Of a stretch of DNA of 64,000 nucleotides, positions 1 through 13,068 are shown piece by piece. The notes beneath the pieces were generated by a model, which did not search any database, had not been told where the DNA came from, and was given only the letters and a program-made list of their open reading frames with translations. How positions within the stretch are numbered: position 1 is the stretch's first letter; every line of letters begins with the position of its first letter. The DNA is from Cohnella zeiphila. GTDB taxonomy: Bacteria > Bacillota > Bacilli > Paenibacillales > Paenibacillaceae. The stretch covers positions 27,856 to 91,855 of the forward strand of contig NZ_JACJVO010000045.1 of assembly GCF_014212055.1 (NCBI RefSeq), in the 5' to 3' direction. Position numbers and translations under genes: made by a program.

Positions 1-635
1 ATTACCAGCGTACGATCTTCTCGAGCATCATCCGCATCTTGCGAATCAACGCCTTCATCATCGCGCTGACGTTGCCGAGTCTGTATATCGCTTTGACGAC
101 TTACCATCCCGAGCTGATTCCGACCATCCTGCTGCTGGCCGTCATCGACGCGCGGGAAGGCATTCCGCTCCCCGCTTTTTTCGAGGCGCTGCTGATGGAG
201 TTCTTCTTCGAGCTGTTGCGCGAGGCGGGGGTCCGGCTGCCGAAATCGATCGGTTCGGCGGTCAGCATCGTCGGGGCGCTCGTCATCGGGGACGCGGCGA
301 TCAGCGCCGGCATCGCGTCGCCGATCATGGTCGTCATCGTCGCGCTGACCGGGATCGCTTCGTTTACGATTCCTCAATACAATTTTGCGATCGCGCTTCG
401 CATCCTGCGGTTTCCGCTCATGGTGTCGGCGGCGCTGCTCGGGGGGTTCGGGATGATGATCTGCTTTCTTCTCATCCTGCTCCATTTATGCTCGCTTCGC
501 ACCCTGGGGCAGCCCTATCTCGCTCCGCTCGCGCCGCTTCGGCTACGCCAGTTCAGGGATGTGGTGATTCGAGCGCCGCTCAGCCGTCTGCTGCGCAATC
601 CCGTGAATCGGGGCCATCATCGCAGCGTCAAATAG
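1..635 (+). CDS. Spore germination protein, GerA family (C-terminal part)
   Basis: The gene enters from the left edge already in frame (codons begin at base 3) and stops with TAG at 633-635, so only about the last 210 residues are visible. They hold several hydrophobic membrane segments and the family-typical stretch LIPTILLLAVIDAREGIPLP, followed by a basic tail rich in Arg and Pro. GerA proteins are the largest subunit of nutrient germinant receptors in the inner spore membrane. The downstream order gerC, small gene, gerB on the same strand completes a receptor operon of the gerK type (A-C-B order). The N-terminal soluble domain is outside the window. Which of the A subunits this is, and its germinant, cannot be told. 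Confidence 0.93.
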   Translation, partial: YQRTIFSSIIRILRINAFIIALTLPSLYIALTTYHPELIPTILLLAVIDAREGIPLPAFFEALLMEFFFELLREAGVRLPKSIGSAVSIVGALVIGDAAISAGIASPIMVVIVALTGIASFTIPQYNFAIALRILRFPLMVSAALLGGFGMMICFLLILLHLCSLRTLGQPYLAPLAPLRLRQFRDVVIRAPLSRLLRNPVNRGHHRSVK

Positions 636-693
636 CGCTTGCCCGCGCTGCGGTTCCGTCATGGCTTCCGTCTGCGCGGCTTCGGAGGTAACC

Positions 694-1866
694 ATGAGAA
701 TCTGGACCGCCCGTCGCTTCCTGCTGTCCGCCCTCCTTCTGTCGCTTCCGGTCCTGTCCGGCTGCTGGAGCCAATTCGAGCTGCCCCAGCTCGGTTTCGT
801 CATGGGAGTCGCGCTTGACGAAGGGGAAGACGGGAATATTGAGATGACGTCGCAAATCTATCGTCCCACGCCGTCCGGTACGAGCCAGGGCAAGTCGCGA
901 ACCGGCTCTATGTACGTCAATATCGTAACGAAGGATCTGTCGGTCGAAGAAGCGATCCGGGACATTCCGATCCATCTCGGACGCAAGGCGCAATGGAGCC
1001 ACATGCGGATGATTCTGATCAGCGACCGGATAGCCGCGCACCGCAACATCGGAGAGCTGCTCGATATGTATTATCGCGACCACGAGCCTAGGCTGACCGC
1101 CGCCGTAGCCGTCACGCGGGGCAAAGCAGGCGAATACTTGGACAAGCACCCGCTTGTCGAGCAGACGACCAGTCAGCAGTTGCTGCGCGTGATGGAAACT
1201 TCTTACCACGACTCGGGCAAAACGGTCGAATCGAACCTTCTCTACATGGCCGAGCAAATGCTGAGCGGCAACGGCGACGCCGCGCTGCCCTATCTCTATG
1301 CGACGCAGGGCAAAGATACGTTCTCCACGGCCGGCGTCGCCTTGATCAAGAACGGCCGAATGATCGGGATTCTCGACTCCAAGCATACCGAAGGGCTGTT
1401 GATGCTTCGCAACAAGTACCAGTCCGGCATGCAGAATTTGCCTTGCTCCGGCCAGCCGAACCGGTCGGAAAGCGTCGAAATCCTGAAATTCTCCAGCCGG
1501 CTGAAAGTACATCTCTCCGAACGGCCCCGACTGCAGATGGATGCGTATGCGACGCTTGCGATCGGGGAGCTGAAATGCACGACGATTCAAAACAATCAGG
1601 ACGAGCAAAAATTCATTCGGCGACTTCGTCAATCGTTGACGGACGAGATCATGGCGACATACGACCAGCTTCAACGGGAAAAAACCGACATTATCGGCGT
1701 GGGGCAGCGCGTTTACGCGGTGCAACCGGCGCTCTGGAGGAAGTGGAAGCCCGACTGGGAGAAGCGGTTCTCCGAGATTCCCCTTCAGATTCGGCTCCGA
1801 CTGAAAATCGTCACGACAGGCACTTCCGAAGGCCGCCCGGCCGTGACCGGGAAAGGCTCCGAATGA
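694..1866 (+). CDS. Spore germination lipoprotein, Ger(x)C family
   Basis: This is a 390-residue lipoprotein subunit of a GerA-type germinant receptor. The start ATG at 694 is preceded by GGAGGTAACC. An in-frame ATG at 661 lacks a ribosome binding site and would bury the signal peptide. The N-terminus MRIWTARRFLL is followed by a hydrophobic stretch and the lipobox LSGC with the lipidated Cys at residue 24. The rest is a hydrophilic extracytoplasmic domain containing typical Ger(x)C text such as GFVMGVALDEG and AVAVTRGKAGEYL. It begins 58 bases after gerA and is read in the same direction. The C protein is needed for receptor function on the outer face of the inner spore membrane. Family assignment is firm; the germinant is unknown. 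Confidence 0.93.
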   Translation: MRIWTARRFLLSALLLSLPVLSGCWSQFELPQLGFVMGVALDEGEDGNIEMTSQIYRPTPSGTSQGKSRTGSMYVNIVTKDLSVEEAIRDIPIHLGRKAQWSHMRMILISDRIAAHRNIGELLDMYYRDHEPRLTAAVAVTRGKAGEYLDKHPLVEQTTSQQLLRVMETSYHDSGKTVESNLLYMAEQMLSGNGDAALPYLYATQGKDTFSTAGVALIKNGRMIGILDSKHTEGLLMLRNKYQSGMQNLPCSGQPNRSESVEILKFSSRLKVHLSERPRLQMDAYATLAIGELKCTTIQNNQDEQKFIRRLRQSLTDEIMATYDQLQREKTDIIGVGQRVYAVQPALWRKWKPDWEKRFSEIPLQIRLRLKIVTTGTSEGRPAVTGKGSE

Positions 1867-1890
1867 TTCAGGAGAAAAGGAGGGAGCCCC

Positions 1891-2136
1891 CTGGGCGCAA
1901 GACTGCTTCTGCTTGCCGTCGTATATGCCGCGATGCTGATCTTCCAGCGGCTTGTCACGCGAAGAATGGATTGGCGCGAAAAAACGGTGTACGCGTTCCT
2001 GCTCGCCTTTTCCGTCTATGAGGCCATCGATTACGCCGGCAATCTGGACTGGATGGAATTGTACGAGTGGAACGACTTGCTGTTCGCCGGACCGGCCCGG
2101 AGCATCGAGCGCTTCCTGTCCTACAAGCCGAAGTAA
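1891..2136 (+). CDS. Small membrane protein between gerC and gerB, probable CTG start
   Basis: This is a small gene of about 81 codons lying between gerC and gerB. An AGGAGGG ribosome binding site at 1879-1885 sits about six bases before an in-frame CTG at 1891; the first ATG (1933) has no site in front of it. From CTG the product begins (M)GARLLLLAVVYAAMLIFQRL, one membrane span, followed by a second hydrophobic stretch KTVYAFLLAFSVYEAIDYAG and a short polar tail. Gene position and size suggest an accessory subunit of the receptor, comparable to other small proteins found in germinant receptor operons, but the role is inferred from context only. The non-ATG start is inferred from the position of the ribosome binding site. 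Confidence 0.6.
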   Translation: MGARLLLLAVVYAAMLIFQRLVTRRMDWREKTVYAFLLAFSVYEAIDYAGNLDWMELYEWNDLLFAGPARSIERFLSYKPK

Positions 2137-2151
2137 GGGAGGGAATGTTCC

Positions 2152-3291
2152 ATGATGGAGAAGAAAGCGGCGGTACCGATTAGCGCCTTTCAGATGAGTC
2201 TCCTGCTCTTTGCCTTTATGACGGGCTCGGCGATCATCAACATTCCGGGGCCGATCATCAGCGAGGCTTTCGGAGGGGCCTGGATCTCCCTGCTCTTCTC
2301 CGGAGCGGCCGGGTTGCTCCTGCTCGGATGCCTGCTGTTCCTGCACCGGGCGGAGCCCGATCTCAGCTACGTCGAATGCAGCAAGAAAGCGCTCGGGACC
2401 GCCGTCACCTTTGCGTTGTCCGTCATGACGGTCCCCTTCCTGCTGCACATCGTAACCGGAATCGTCATCGATGTCGGACTGTTCATGAACAGCTCGATGC
2501 TGCGGGAGACGCCGAACACGGTGTTCAATCTGGCGATCTTCGCCATTGCGGCGCTGACCGCACGGGCCGGGATCGAAGTCATGGCCCGGATGTTCGCGCT
2601 TATCCTGATGCTGATCATTCCGCTTACGGTGATCGTTCTGGCGCTGGCCATTCCAAACTATCAATTCGCCAATCTGCTGCCCGTTTTCCCGTACGGGTGG
2701 CGGCCGATCTGGCATGGGGCATACTCCTCGTTCGGGTTCCCCTTCGAAGAGATCTTCGTGTTCGGCATGCTGCTGAAGTATACGCGGAAGGAGGATCGTA
2801 CCTTTCTGGGGCGCTCTTTGGCCAAGGGGTTCTCTTCCTGCATTCTGTTCCTCATCCTGTCCACGCTGTGCACCCTGATGCTGTTCGGACCGCTCGCTCC
2901 AATCAAAAAATATTCGCTGTTCGAGCTGGCCCGGATCATCGAGGCGTTCGAAATCATCCAACGGATCGAATCGGTCATCGGCATGTCGCTTATCGCCGGC
3001 TCCTACATGAAGGAGTCCATCGCGCTGTTCGTACTGGCCCATTTCGTATCAGACCTGTTCAAACTGAAGGATGCCCGGGCGATTATGATGCCGCTGGCGT
3101 TAATCGGCTTCCTCAATTCGCTGGTATCCTACGACAGCAATACGGAGTGGATCGAGATCGTCAACGTCATGCATCCGCTCTGGGCATTCGGCGGGTTTAC
3201 GCTGCCGCTGCTGCTGACTGCCGCTCTGATCGGAATCAAGCGGCGGCGGTCCGGCGCGCGGGCGTCCGGATCGGCCGATTCCTCAGGATAA
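2152..3291 (+). CDS. Spore germination permease-like protein, GerAB/ArcD/ProY family
   Basis: This 379-residue protein is almost entirely made of hydrophobic segments (about ten), as expected for the GerB subunit of germinant receptors, which has an amino acid permease fold and is thought to bind the germinant. The N-terminus contains ISAFQMSLLLFAFMTGSAII and the first long loop reads FLHRAEPDLSYVECSKKALG, both typical of the family. The start ATG at 2152 (a second ATG follows directly) lies behind AAGGGAGGGA. It follows the small gene by 15 bases and is the last gene of the operon; the next gene, lhr, is convergent and ends 33 bases away. The specific germinant cannot be read from the sequence. 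Confidence 0.93.
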   Translation: MMEKKAAVPISAFQMSLLLFAFMTGSAIINIPGPIISEAFGGAWISLLFSGAAGLLLLGCLLFLHRAEPDLSYVECSKKALGTAVTFALSVMTVPFLLHIVTGIVIDVGLFMNSSMLRETPNTVFNLAIFAIAALTARAGIEVMARMFALILMLIIPLTVIVLALAIPNYQFANLLPVFPYGWRPIWHGAYSSFGFPFEEIFVFGMLLKYTRKEDRTFLGRSLAKGFSSCILFLILSTLCTLMLFGPLAPIKKYSLFELARIIEAFEIIQRIESVIGMSLIAGSYMKESIALFVLAHFVSDLFKLKDARAIMMPLALIGFLNSLVSYDSNTEWIEIVNVMHPLWAFGGFTLPLLLTAALIGIKRRRSGARASGSADSSG

Positions 3292-3324
3292 GGCGGTTCC
3301 GGGCGGCAGTGTCAGTTCGCGGCG

Positions 3325-7917
<4,593 letters not shown>

Positions 7918-8018
7918 GATGAATTCCTCCTTGTACGTTGGCCGGCCGGCGAGCGGGCCATGCGGCACGGTGCGGCACGCCGGCCCGTTGAACGGGCTTC
8001 GTTCCCGCCTCTCCTCGC

Positions 8019-9443
8019 CTACTCCGTGCCCCGCTCCGTCAACAGCCACTCCCCGGCGATGCCCGGCGTCGTCATCTGCACCGGATCGAGAATGACGTCC
8101 ATCTCTTCCGGCGTCAGCAGATGACGCTCCAGGATGAGATCGCGGATCGGCGTGCCGGTCTTCAGCGCTTCCTTCACGAGCTGGGCCGCCACCTCATAGC
8201 CCAGGTGCGGATTCAGCGCGGTGACGATGCCGAAGCTGTCGTGCACGTAATCTGCGCAACGCTCGCGGTTCGCCTCCATTCCGTCGAGCGCGAAACGGAC
8301 AAAAACGTCGACGGCGTTGCGGAGAATTTTGAGCGACTGCAGCAGGTTGAACGCGATGACCGGCCCCATGACGTTCAATTCGAACTGTCCGGCCTCGGAA
8401 GCGAGACAGATCGTGTGGTCGTTGCCGATCACCTGGAACGCGGTCTGATTGACCACTTCGGCCATGACCGGATTGACTTTGCCCGGCATGATCGACGAGC
8501 CCGGCTGGCGCGGAGGCAGATCAAGCTCGTTCAACCCGGCGCGCGGACCCGAAGCCATCAACCGGATGTCGTTGCAGATCTTCGACAAGTTGACCGCGCA
8601 CACTTTGAGCGAGGCGGACAACTCCGTATAAGCGTCGGTGTTTTGCGTCGCGTCCACCAGGTTGGCGGCCGCATGCGCCGGAATGCCCAAATCTTCGGCG
8701 AGCAGAGAGACGACCTCGCGGATATAGGACGGCTTCGCGTTCAAGCCGGTGCCGACCGCCGTCGCGCCCATGTTGACCGCCAGCAGTTGTTCGGCGGCCC
8801 GGGCGATGCGGACGACGTCCCGCGCCGTTACCGCGGCGTAAGCGCCGAACGATTGGCCCATACGGATCGGAACCGCGTCCTGCAGATGGGTCCGGCCCAT
8901 TTTGATCACTCCGTCAAACTTCGACGCCTTGGCCTCGAAACCCTCCCGCAGCCGCCCCAGCGTCTCCAGAAGCGACTTCGTCAGCCGGTGCGCGGCGATC
9001 CGGATGGCGGTCGGAATCGTATCGTTGGTCGACTGCGACATATTGACATGGTTGTTCGGACTGCAGTAGAAGTACTCGCCTTTCCGGTGCCCCAGATGCT
9101 CCAGCGCCCGGTTGGCCAGCACCTCGTTCATGTTCATGTTGATCGAAGTCCCCGCACCGCCTTGAATCGAATCGACGATGAACTGCGAAGCGAGCGCGCC
9201 GCCCGCCACTTCCTCGGCCGCTTTGACGATCGCCTCTCCGATCGGCGCCCGAAGCATCTTCGTCTTCATGTTCGCCAGAGCGGCGGCCCGTTTCACGTGA
9301 GCGAGAGCCCAGATCAGCTCCTGGTGGACCGGCACGCCGGTAATCGGAAAATTCTCCATCGCCCGCAGCGTCTGAACGCCGTAATAAGCGTCGGCGGGAA
9401 CTTGTTTTTCGCCGAGGAAATCTTTTTCCGTCCGATAGTCCAT
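8019..9443 (-). CDS. aspA: Aspartate ammonia-lyase
   Basis: This 474-residue enzyme deaminates L-aspartate reversibly to fumarate and ammonia. It belongs to the fumarase/aspartase superfamily: the signature GSSIMPGKVNP, which contains the catalytic serine loop, is present, as are GRTHLQDAVP and the N-terminal DSIQGGAGTSINMNMNEV. Full length matches the family (about 470). The ATG at 9443 is preceded by GAGGAGGATGACGA. Fumarase (class II) is the main alternative, but the opening TEKDFLGEKQVPADAYYGVQ and the overall pattern favour aspartase. It appears to be a single-gene unit: the gene upstream ends with its own terminator at 9526-9565. There is no asparaginase next to it, unlike the ansAB operon of Bacillus subtilis. 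Confidence 0.92.
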   Translation of the reverse strand: MDYRTEKDFLGEKQVPADAYYGVQTLRAMENFPITGVPVHQELIWALAHVKRAAALANMKTKMLRAPIGEAIVKAAEEVAGGALASQFIVDSIQGGAGTSINMNMNEVLANRALEHLGHRKGEYFYCSPNNHVNMSQSTNDTIPTAIRIAAHRLTKSLLETLGRLREGFEAKASKFDGVIKMGRTHLQDAVPIRMGQSFGAYAAVTARDVVRIARAAEQLLAVNMGATAVGTGLNAKPSYIREVVSLLAEDLGIPAHAAANLVDATQNTDAYTELSASLKVCAVNLSKICNDIRLMASGPRAGLNELDLPPRQPGSSIMPGKVNPVMAEVVNQTAFQVIGNDHTICLASEAGQFELNVMGPVIAFNLLQSLKILRNAVDVFVRFALDGMEANRERCADYVHDSFGIVTALNPHLGYEVAAQLVKEALKTGTPIRDLILERHLLTPEEMDVILDPVQMTTPGIAGEWLLTERGTE

Positions 9444-9525
9444 TCGTCATCCTCCTCTTCGGCAATTCCGGTTCAACAAACTAGTATGCCCCAAAAGGCG
9501 GGAAAAAGCTGGGATGCCCGAAACG

Positions 9526-9565
9526 AAAAAGCCGCCCTCCGTAAGCGATCGGCTCCGGGGGCGGC
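9526..9565 (-). terminator. Intrinsic terminator after the Gfo/Idh/MocA gene
   Basis: GCCGCCC and GGGCGGC arms (9531 and 9559 onward on the plus strand) form a stem with a loop of about 20 bases, followed on the minus strand by TTTTT (9526-9530). It lies directly behind the stop of the oxidoreductase gene at 9573 and in front of aspA. Confidence 0.75.
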
Positions 9566-9572
9566 TGTCTCG

Positions 9573-10655
9573 TCAAAGGGCCGGCATCGGCGCCGGACGG
9601 GCGCAGGTGCTCTTCATCTCGTAATGTTTTCCCTCGCGGGAAGCGTCGTGGAAGCCGTGCATCGCCTCCAGCACGTGGTAGGCCATGTCTCCGTGGGCGC
9701 GATGCTCGCGTTCTTCGGCGATGGCGGCCGCCAGGTCGGCGACGCCGATGCCGCGGTTGTTGTCCGTGTTGCCGTGCGTCAGCGCAATCTCCTGCCACTC
9801 CTGGGAGCCGGCTTTTCTCAGCCGAACGACGCCGCCGAACGTATTCGGATCGGGAACGATGAGCGTCCCTTCCGTGCCTTGGATCTCGATGTTCGGCATC
9901 GAGGTGCCGGCCGGCGCGTCGAAGCTCGTGATCAGCGTGGCGACCGCGCCGTCCGCAAAGTCAAGCACCCCGGAAATGTGGGTCGGGATCTCGACCGGAA
10001 TTTTCTGGCCCTGCTTCTTGCCGCTTCCGATCGTCCGCTCGGAATGCGTAATGACGGCCGAACCGGTCACCCGGCGAATCGGACCGAGGAGCGACACCAG
10101 CGCCGTCAAATAGTAAGGACCCATGTCGAACATCGGTCCGCCGCCGACTTGGTAGAAGAATTCCGGATCGGGATGCCAGGGTTCGGGGCCTCCGCCCATC
10201 ATAAAGCCCGAAGCGGCGACCGGCTTGCCGATGGCCCCGTCGTCGATCAGCTTCCGGCACGTCTGAAGGCCGCCGCCAAGGAACGTTTCCGGCGCAGAGG
10301 CGACGCGCAGCCCTTTCTCGCGGGCGACCGCCAGCAGCTCCGCCGCTTCCTCGCGCGTTACCGCCAGCGGCTTCTCCACGTAAACGTGCTTGCCCGCTTT
10401 CACGGCGGCCAAACAGACCGGGCCGTGAGCCTTCGGAATCGTCAGGTTGACGACGATGTCGATCTCCGGATCGGCGAGCAGCTGGTCCACCGTATAAGCT
10501 TTGGACAGACCGAACTCCTTCGCTCTCGCTTGCGCCCGCTCCAGATCGAGGTCCGCAGCCGCGACGAGCTCCACTTCCGGGTATTTGCTCAGATTTTGAA
10601 AATAAATGCTGCTGATGTTGCCGCAACCGACGATGCCGACTTTGCTCCGTTTCAT
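9573..10655 (-). CDS. Gfo/Idh/MocA-family oxidoreductase
   Basis: This 360-residue NAD(P)-dependent oxidoreductase is of the type that acts on sugars, inositols and related polyols. The N-terminal Rossmann motif is VGIVGCGNIS, and the catalytic family motif EKPLAV follows in its usual place (about residue 95). The C-terminal domain has the family stretch GGGPMFDMGPYYLTAL. I start at ATG 10655, which has AAGG about nine bases upstream; the ATG at 10664 directly abuts that site. The gene is alone between two terminators, so substrate cannot be inferred from neighbours. Family assignment is firm, substrate unknown. Confidence 0.88.
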   Translation of the reverse strand: MKRSKVGIVGCGNISSIYFQNLSKYPEVELVAAADLDLERAQARAKEFGLSKAYTVDQLLADPEIDIVVNLTIPKAHGPVCLAAVKAGKHVYVEKPLAVTREEAAELLAVAREKGLRVASAPETFLGGGLQTCRKLIDDGAIGKPVAASGFMMGGGPEPWHPDPEFFYQVGGGPMFDMGPYYLTALVSLLGPIRRVTGSAVITHSERTIGSGKKQGQKIPVEIPTHISGVLDFADGAVATLITSFDAPAGTSMPNIEIQGTEGTLIVPDPNTFGGVVRLRKAGSQEWQEIALTHGNTDNNRGIGVADLAAAIAEEREHRAHGDMAYHVLEAMHGFHDASREGKHYEMKSTCARPAPMPAL

Positions 10656-10758
10656 CGTATCCATCCTTCTTCATCAATTGTTGATGATACCGCTTTTTTA
10701 TCATAGTCCGACACCCTGCGGTAATCAATGAACATTGTTTATGCTAATTTGGCTTTAC

Positions 10759-10795
10759 GAAAAACCGCCAAGGAAACGCAAGTTTCCCCGGCGGC
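10759..10795 (-). terminator. Intrinsic terminator downstream of the DODA-type dioxygenase gene
   Basis: The arms CCGCC-GGAAAC and GTTTCC-GGCGG (10765-10794) form a stem with a GCAA loop and a two-base internal mismatch, followed on the minus strand by TTTTT (10760-10764). It lies about 115 bases beyond the dioxygenase stop codon, with the parS-like site in between. Confidence 0.72.
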
Positions 10796-10861
10796 CTCAT
10801 CAAGCAAAGTGTTGGATCGTGGCGACGGTCGGGTCCGGCAAGCGAAAAATGCCGGATTCCG

Positions 10862-10877
10862 CCGCTTCACGTGAAAC
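10862..10877 (+). other. parS-like ParB/Spo0J binding site (candidate)
   Basis: The 16-mer CGCTTCACGTGAAACA matches the Firmicute parS consensus TGTTTCACGTGAAACA at 14 of 16 positions, including the whole central TTCACGTGAA. It lies between the stop of the dioxygenase gene and its terminator, outside any gene I accept. In Bacillus subtilis parS sites bind Spo0J/ParB and load the chromosome segregation machinery, and several natural sites also deviate from the consensus. One site of this quality by chance in 64 kb is unlikely but possible. Confidence 0.55.
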
Positions 10878-10907
10878 ATCCGAAGGCGGGCGGGCCGGCT
10901 CGCCCGG

Positions 10908-11675
10908 TCAGAACGCCAGCGCCAAGTAGCTGAGCGACCCCATCTCGTAGCTGCGGTGAACCTCCTCGGCGACGGACGCCGGATCCGCGCTTCCGAACGC
11001 CAGCAGCAGCGGCACGAAGTGTTCCGGTCTCGGAACGGCCGCCTTTGCGTTCGGCGCCAGCTCTTCGTAGCGGAACAGCTCATCCAGCTCCTTGGCGCGA
11101 ATCCGCGCGACCAGCCAGTCGTCGAACGCGATCGCCCACGGATCGGGACGGTCCGCCCTCGGATTGAGGGCGCGGAAGTTATGGACCGTCGCGCCGCTGC
11201 CGATGACAAGCACGTCCTCGCCGTCCAGTCCGCGCAGCGCCGTTCCGATGCGGAACTGTTCGGAAGCCGGCAGGAACGGATGGACGGAAATCTGGACGAC
11301 CGGGATGTCCGCTTCCGGGAACATTCGGCTCAGCACGACCCAGGAGCCGTGATCCAGTCCGCGCCGCTCGTCGAAGCGGTGCGGTATGCCGGCGGCGGCG
11401 AACCGCTCTCCGACCCGCCGCGCCAGCTCGGGCGAGCCGGGTGCCGGATAGCGGATCCGGTATAGTTCGTCCGGGAAACCGCCGAAGTCATAGATGGTGT
11501 CGTACGTCCCGCTCACGGACGAGATCGCCGTCGTTTCGCTCTCCCAATGGGCGGTAAAGATCACGATGGCCTTAGGCTTCACTTTCTTGCCGTAATCGGC
11601 CAGAAATTCCGTACACGCGCTGTCCTGAACGGCCATCATCGGCGAACCGTGGCCAACGAACAAAGGCGAGATCAT
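10908..11675 (-). CDS. Class III extradiol ring-cleavage dioxygenase, DODA type
   Basis: This 255-residue protein is of the LigB/DODA (4,5-DOPA dioxygenase, YgiD-like) family. It has the N-terminal metal-site motif SPLFVGHGSPMMA, the segment IVIFTAHWES, the LDHGSWVVLSRMFPEADIPVVQIS block with a conserved His, and the C-terminal VPRPEHFVPLLLAFGS. These carry the His residues expected to bind the non-haem metal. The ATG at 11675 follows AAAAGGGGATGCGCCGAC. It is divergent from the tetR gene at 11847, with about 170 bases between them, so the TetR protein may control it; a short dyad TTAC-N5-GTAA at 11708-11720 lies in that gap. The substrate is uncertain: members act on DOPA or other catechols. 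Confidence 0.85.
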   Translation of the reverse strand: MISPLFVGHGSPMMAVQDSACTEFLADYGKKVKPKAIVIFTAHWESETTAISSVSGTYDTIYDFGGFPDELYRIRYPAPGSPELARRVGERFAAAGIPHRFDERRGLDHGSWVVLSRMFPEADIPVVQISVHPFLPASEQFRIGTALRGLDGEDVLVIGSGATVHNFRALNPRADRPDPWAIAFDDWLVARIRAKELDELFRYEELAPNAKAAVPRPEHFVPLLLAFGSADPASVAEEVHRSYEMGSLSYLALAF

Positions 11676-11773
11676 GTCGGCGCATCCCCTTTTTGATCAA
11701 ATGTAAGTTACTTTTTGTAATTAACTATATATCTTTATGGAAGATTCGTCAATCGCCGCTCCCCCCATCTTTG

Positions 11774-11803
11774 TTGACAATCCGGGCGGCTTTTCCCTAT
11801 AAT
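11774..11803 (+). promoter_or_regulatory. Sigma-A-type promoter of the tetR gene
   Basis: A perfect TTGACA (11774-11779) and a perfect TATAAT (11798-11803) are separated by 18 bases. The tetR start codon lies 44 bases downstream. The neighbouring dyad TTAC-TTTTT-GTAA (11708-11720) is a weak candidate operator for the divergent pair. Confidence 0.75.
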
Positions 11804-11846
11804 TTCGGCGAGCATTCATGTCACGGATGAAGAAGGGGAATCGCTC

Positions 11847-12500
11847 TTGTCTCCTCGGACGAAGCAACAAAACGAAGAAATCCGCAAGCAGCGGAAACGG
11901 GAAATCCTCCAGGCGGCCGTCCGCGTCTACGCCGAGAAAGGCTACGCCGCCTCCGACATGGGCGAGATCGCCGATCGGGCCGGACTTTCTCACGGCCTCG
12001 TTTACTATTATTTCAAAAATAAAAAAACGTTGTTCCGCGAGCTTTACGAGACGATGAACGACGAGTCGGAAAAGTTCACGAGAAGCTACTTCGAACAGGA
12101 CAAGCCTGCATTCGGGCTGTTTCAGACGTATGCGCGCCTCTTATGCGAAGGAGTGCTGAAAAATCCGGCCATTCCCCGCTTTCATATGAGGATCAGCCTG
12201 GATCTGCACCATCTGTACAGTCCCGAGGAATTCTCCCCTTTCGAATGGGCGCGGAACTTCCTGCAGCCGATGGCCTGCGCCATCGAGAAGGCCGCCGCCC
12301 GAGGCGAAATTCCGGCGGGAGACGCCGGCTTGGCTGCCATGCAATTCTGGGGGTCGGTCTCCCAGGGCATGAACTATCTCGACCAGATGCAGCAGGATCT
12401 AGACGCGCAAGGAACTCCGGAGGCAGATCGGAAACGACGGCTGGATGAGGCGCTGAATCAAGTGGTGGAATCGTCCGTCGCTTTGCTTCGGCCTCAATAA
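11847..12500 (+). CDS. TetR/AcrR-family transcriptional regulator
   Basis: This 217-residue repressor has an N-terminal TetR helix-turn-helix: REILQAAVRVYAEKGYAASD, then IADRAGLSHGLVYYYFKNKK, which includes the hallmark YYYF. The C-terminal ligand-binding domain is typical in length. Translation starts at TTG 11847, seven bases after AGAAGGGGA. It is divergent from the extradiol dioxygenase gene, the usual arrangement for a TetR protein controlling its neighbour and itself. No transporter gene is adjacent, so the ligand is unknown. Confidence 0.88.
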   Translation: MSPRTKQQNEEIRKQRKREILQAAVRVYAEKGYAASDMGEIADRAGLSHGLVYYYFKNKKTLFRELYETMNDESEKFTRSYFEQDKPAFGLFQTYARLLCEGVLKNPAIPRFHMRISLDLHHLYSPEEFSPFEWARNFLQPMACAIEKAAARGEIPAGDAGLAAMQFWGSVSQGMNYLDQMQQDLDAQGTPEADRKRRLDEALNQVVESSVALLRPQ

Positions 12501-12562
12501 TTTTTTTTGGCTTTAAGTTGACTTTTAACTCAATCAAAAATAAGATGGCGATGAGGAGCGTG

Positions 12563-13050
12563 ATGTCGTTCATGTTGGCGGAAATGGATCAGCGGACTTT
12601 CGATTCGCTGCCGGATGCGGAGCTTTGGCTCGTTTGCTCGGAGCCGGCGGTTCGCCGGATTCGCGCCGGCACGTCCGGCGAGAGAGCCCGAATGCTCTCC
12701 GGGCTGGGCGCGGGTGAGCGGGCTCTGTTCGGGTTCCGGCTGCTTACCCTGCCTTTCGTTCGGAAGCCGACTTCGAAGCCTGGATGATCTACTTGCTGGA
12801 GTAGCCCGGATACTGGAAAAGCGCGGTGGACGGGCTGCGGTTTTTCGAAGAGTCGGGCTTGACGACGCTGCTTGAAGAGACGAAGCGGTGTCTGGAAGCT
12901 AAGGGGTTGCACTTGGAATCCGGCGGAGAATACCGGCTGAGGCTGCGGCAGCTGTTCGAACGGTTTCAAAACGGCTTTGCCGCCGGCTCGGAACGGGTCT
13001 CCGGGTCGATTCGCTTCGATCCGGCGTCTTTCGTACGGATTACTGCCTAA
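12563..13050 (+). pseudogene. Decayed gene of unknown family (frameshift plus in-frame TAG)
   Basis: An open frame starts at ATG 12563 behind GAGGAGCGTG and reads MSFMLAEMDQRTFDSLPDAE. After ALFGFRLLT near 12755 the coding signal moves to another frame (AYPAFRSEADFEAWMIYLLE), hits TAG at 12802-12804, then continues in that same frame as PGYWKSAVDGLRFFEESGLT to a stop at 13050. The continuous coding quality over both parts suggests a single gene of about 160 codons disabled by one frameshift and one nonsense change. I do not recognise the family. It sits between tetR and the SRPBCC gene. A sequencing error could explain the frameshift but not the TAG as well. Confidence 0.55.
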
Positions 13051-13068
13051 AAAGGAGACTGTCTTCAA

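Noticed and set aside
7918..8049. Longer N-terminus for Lhr
   Set aside because: It overlaps the aspA end and has no ribosome binding site, whereas GTG 7917 has AAGGAGG at ideal distance.
9289..9304. Second parS-like site CGTTTCACGTGAGCGA
   Set aside because: Only 12 of 16 positions match and it lies within aspA, where it encodes a normal family segment (HVKR).
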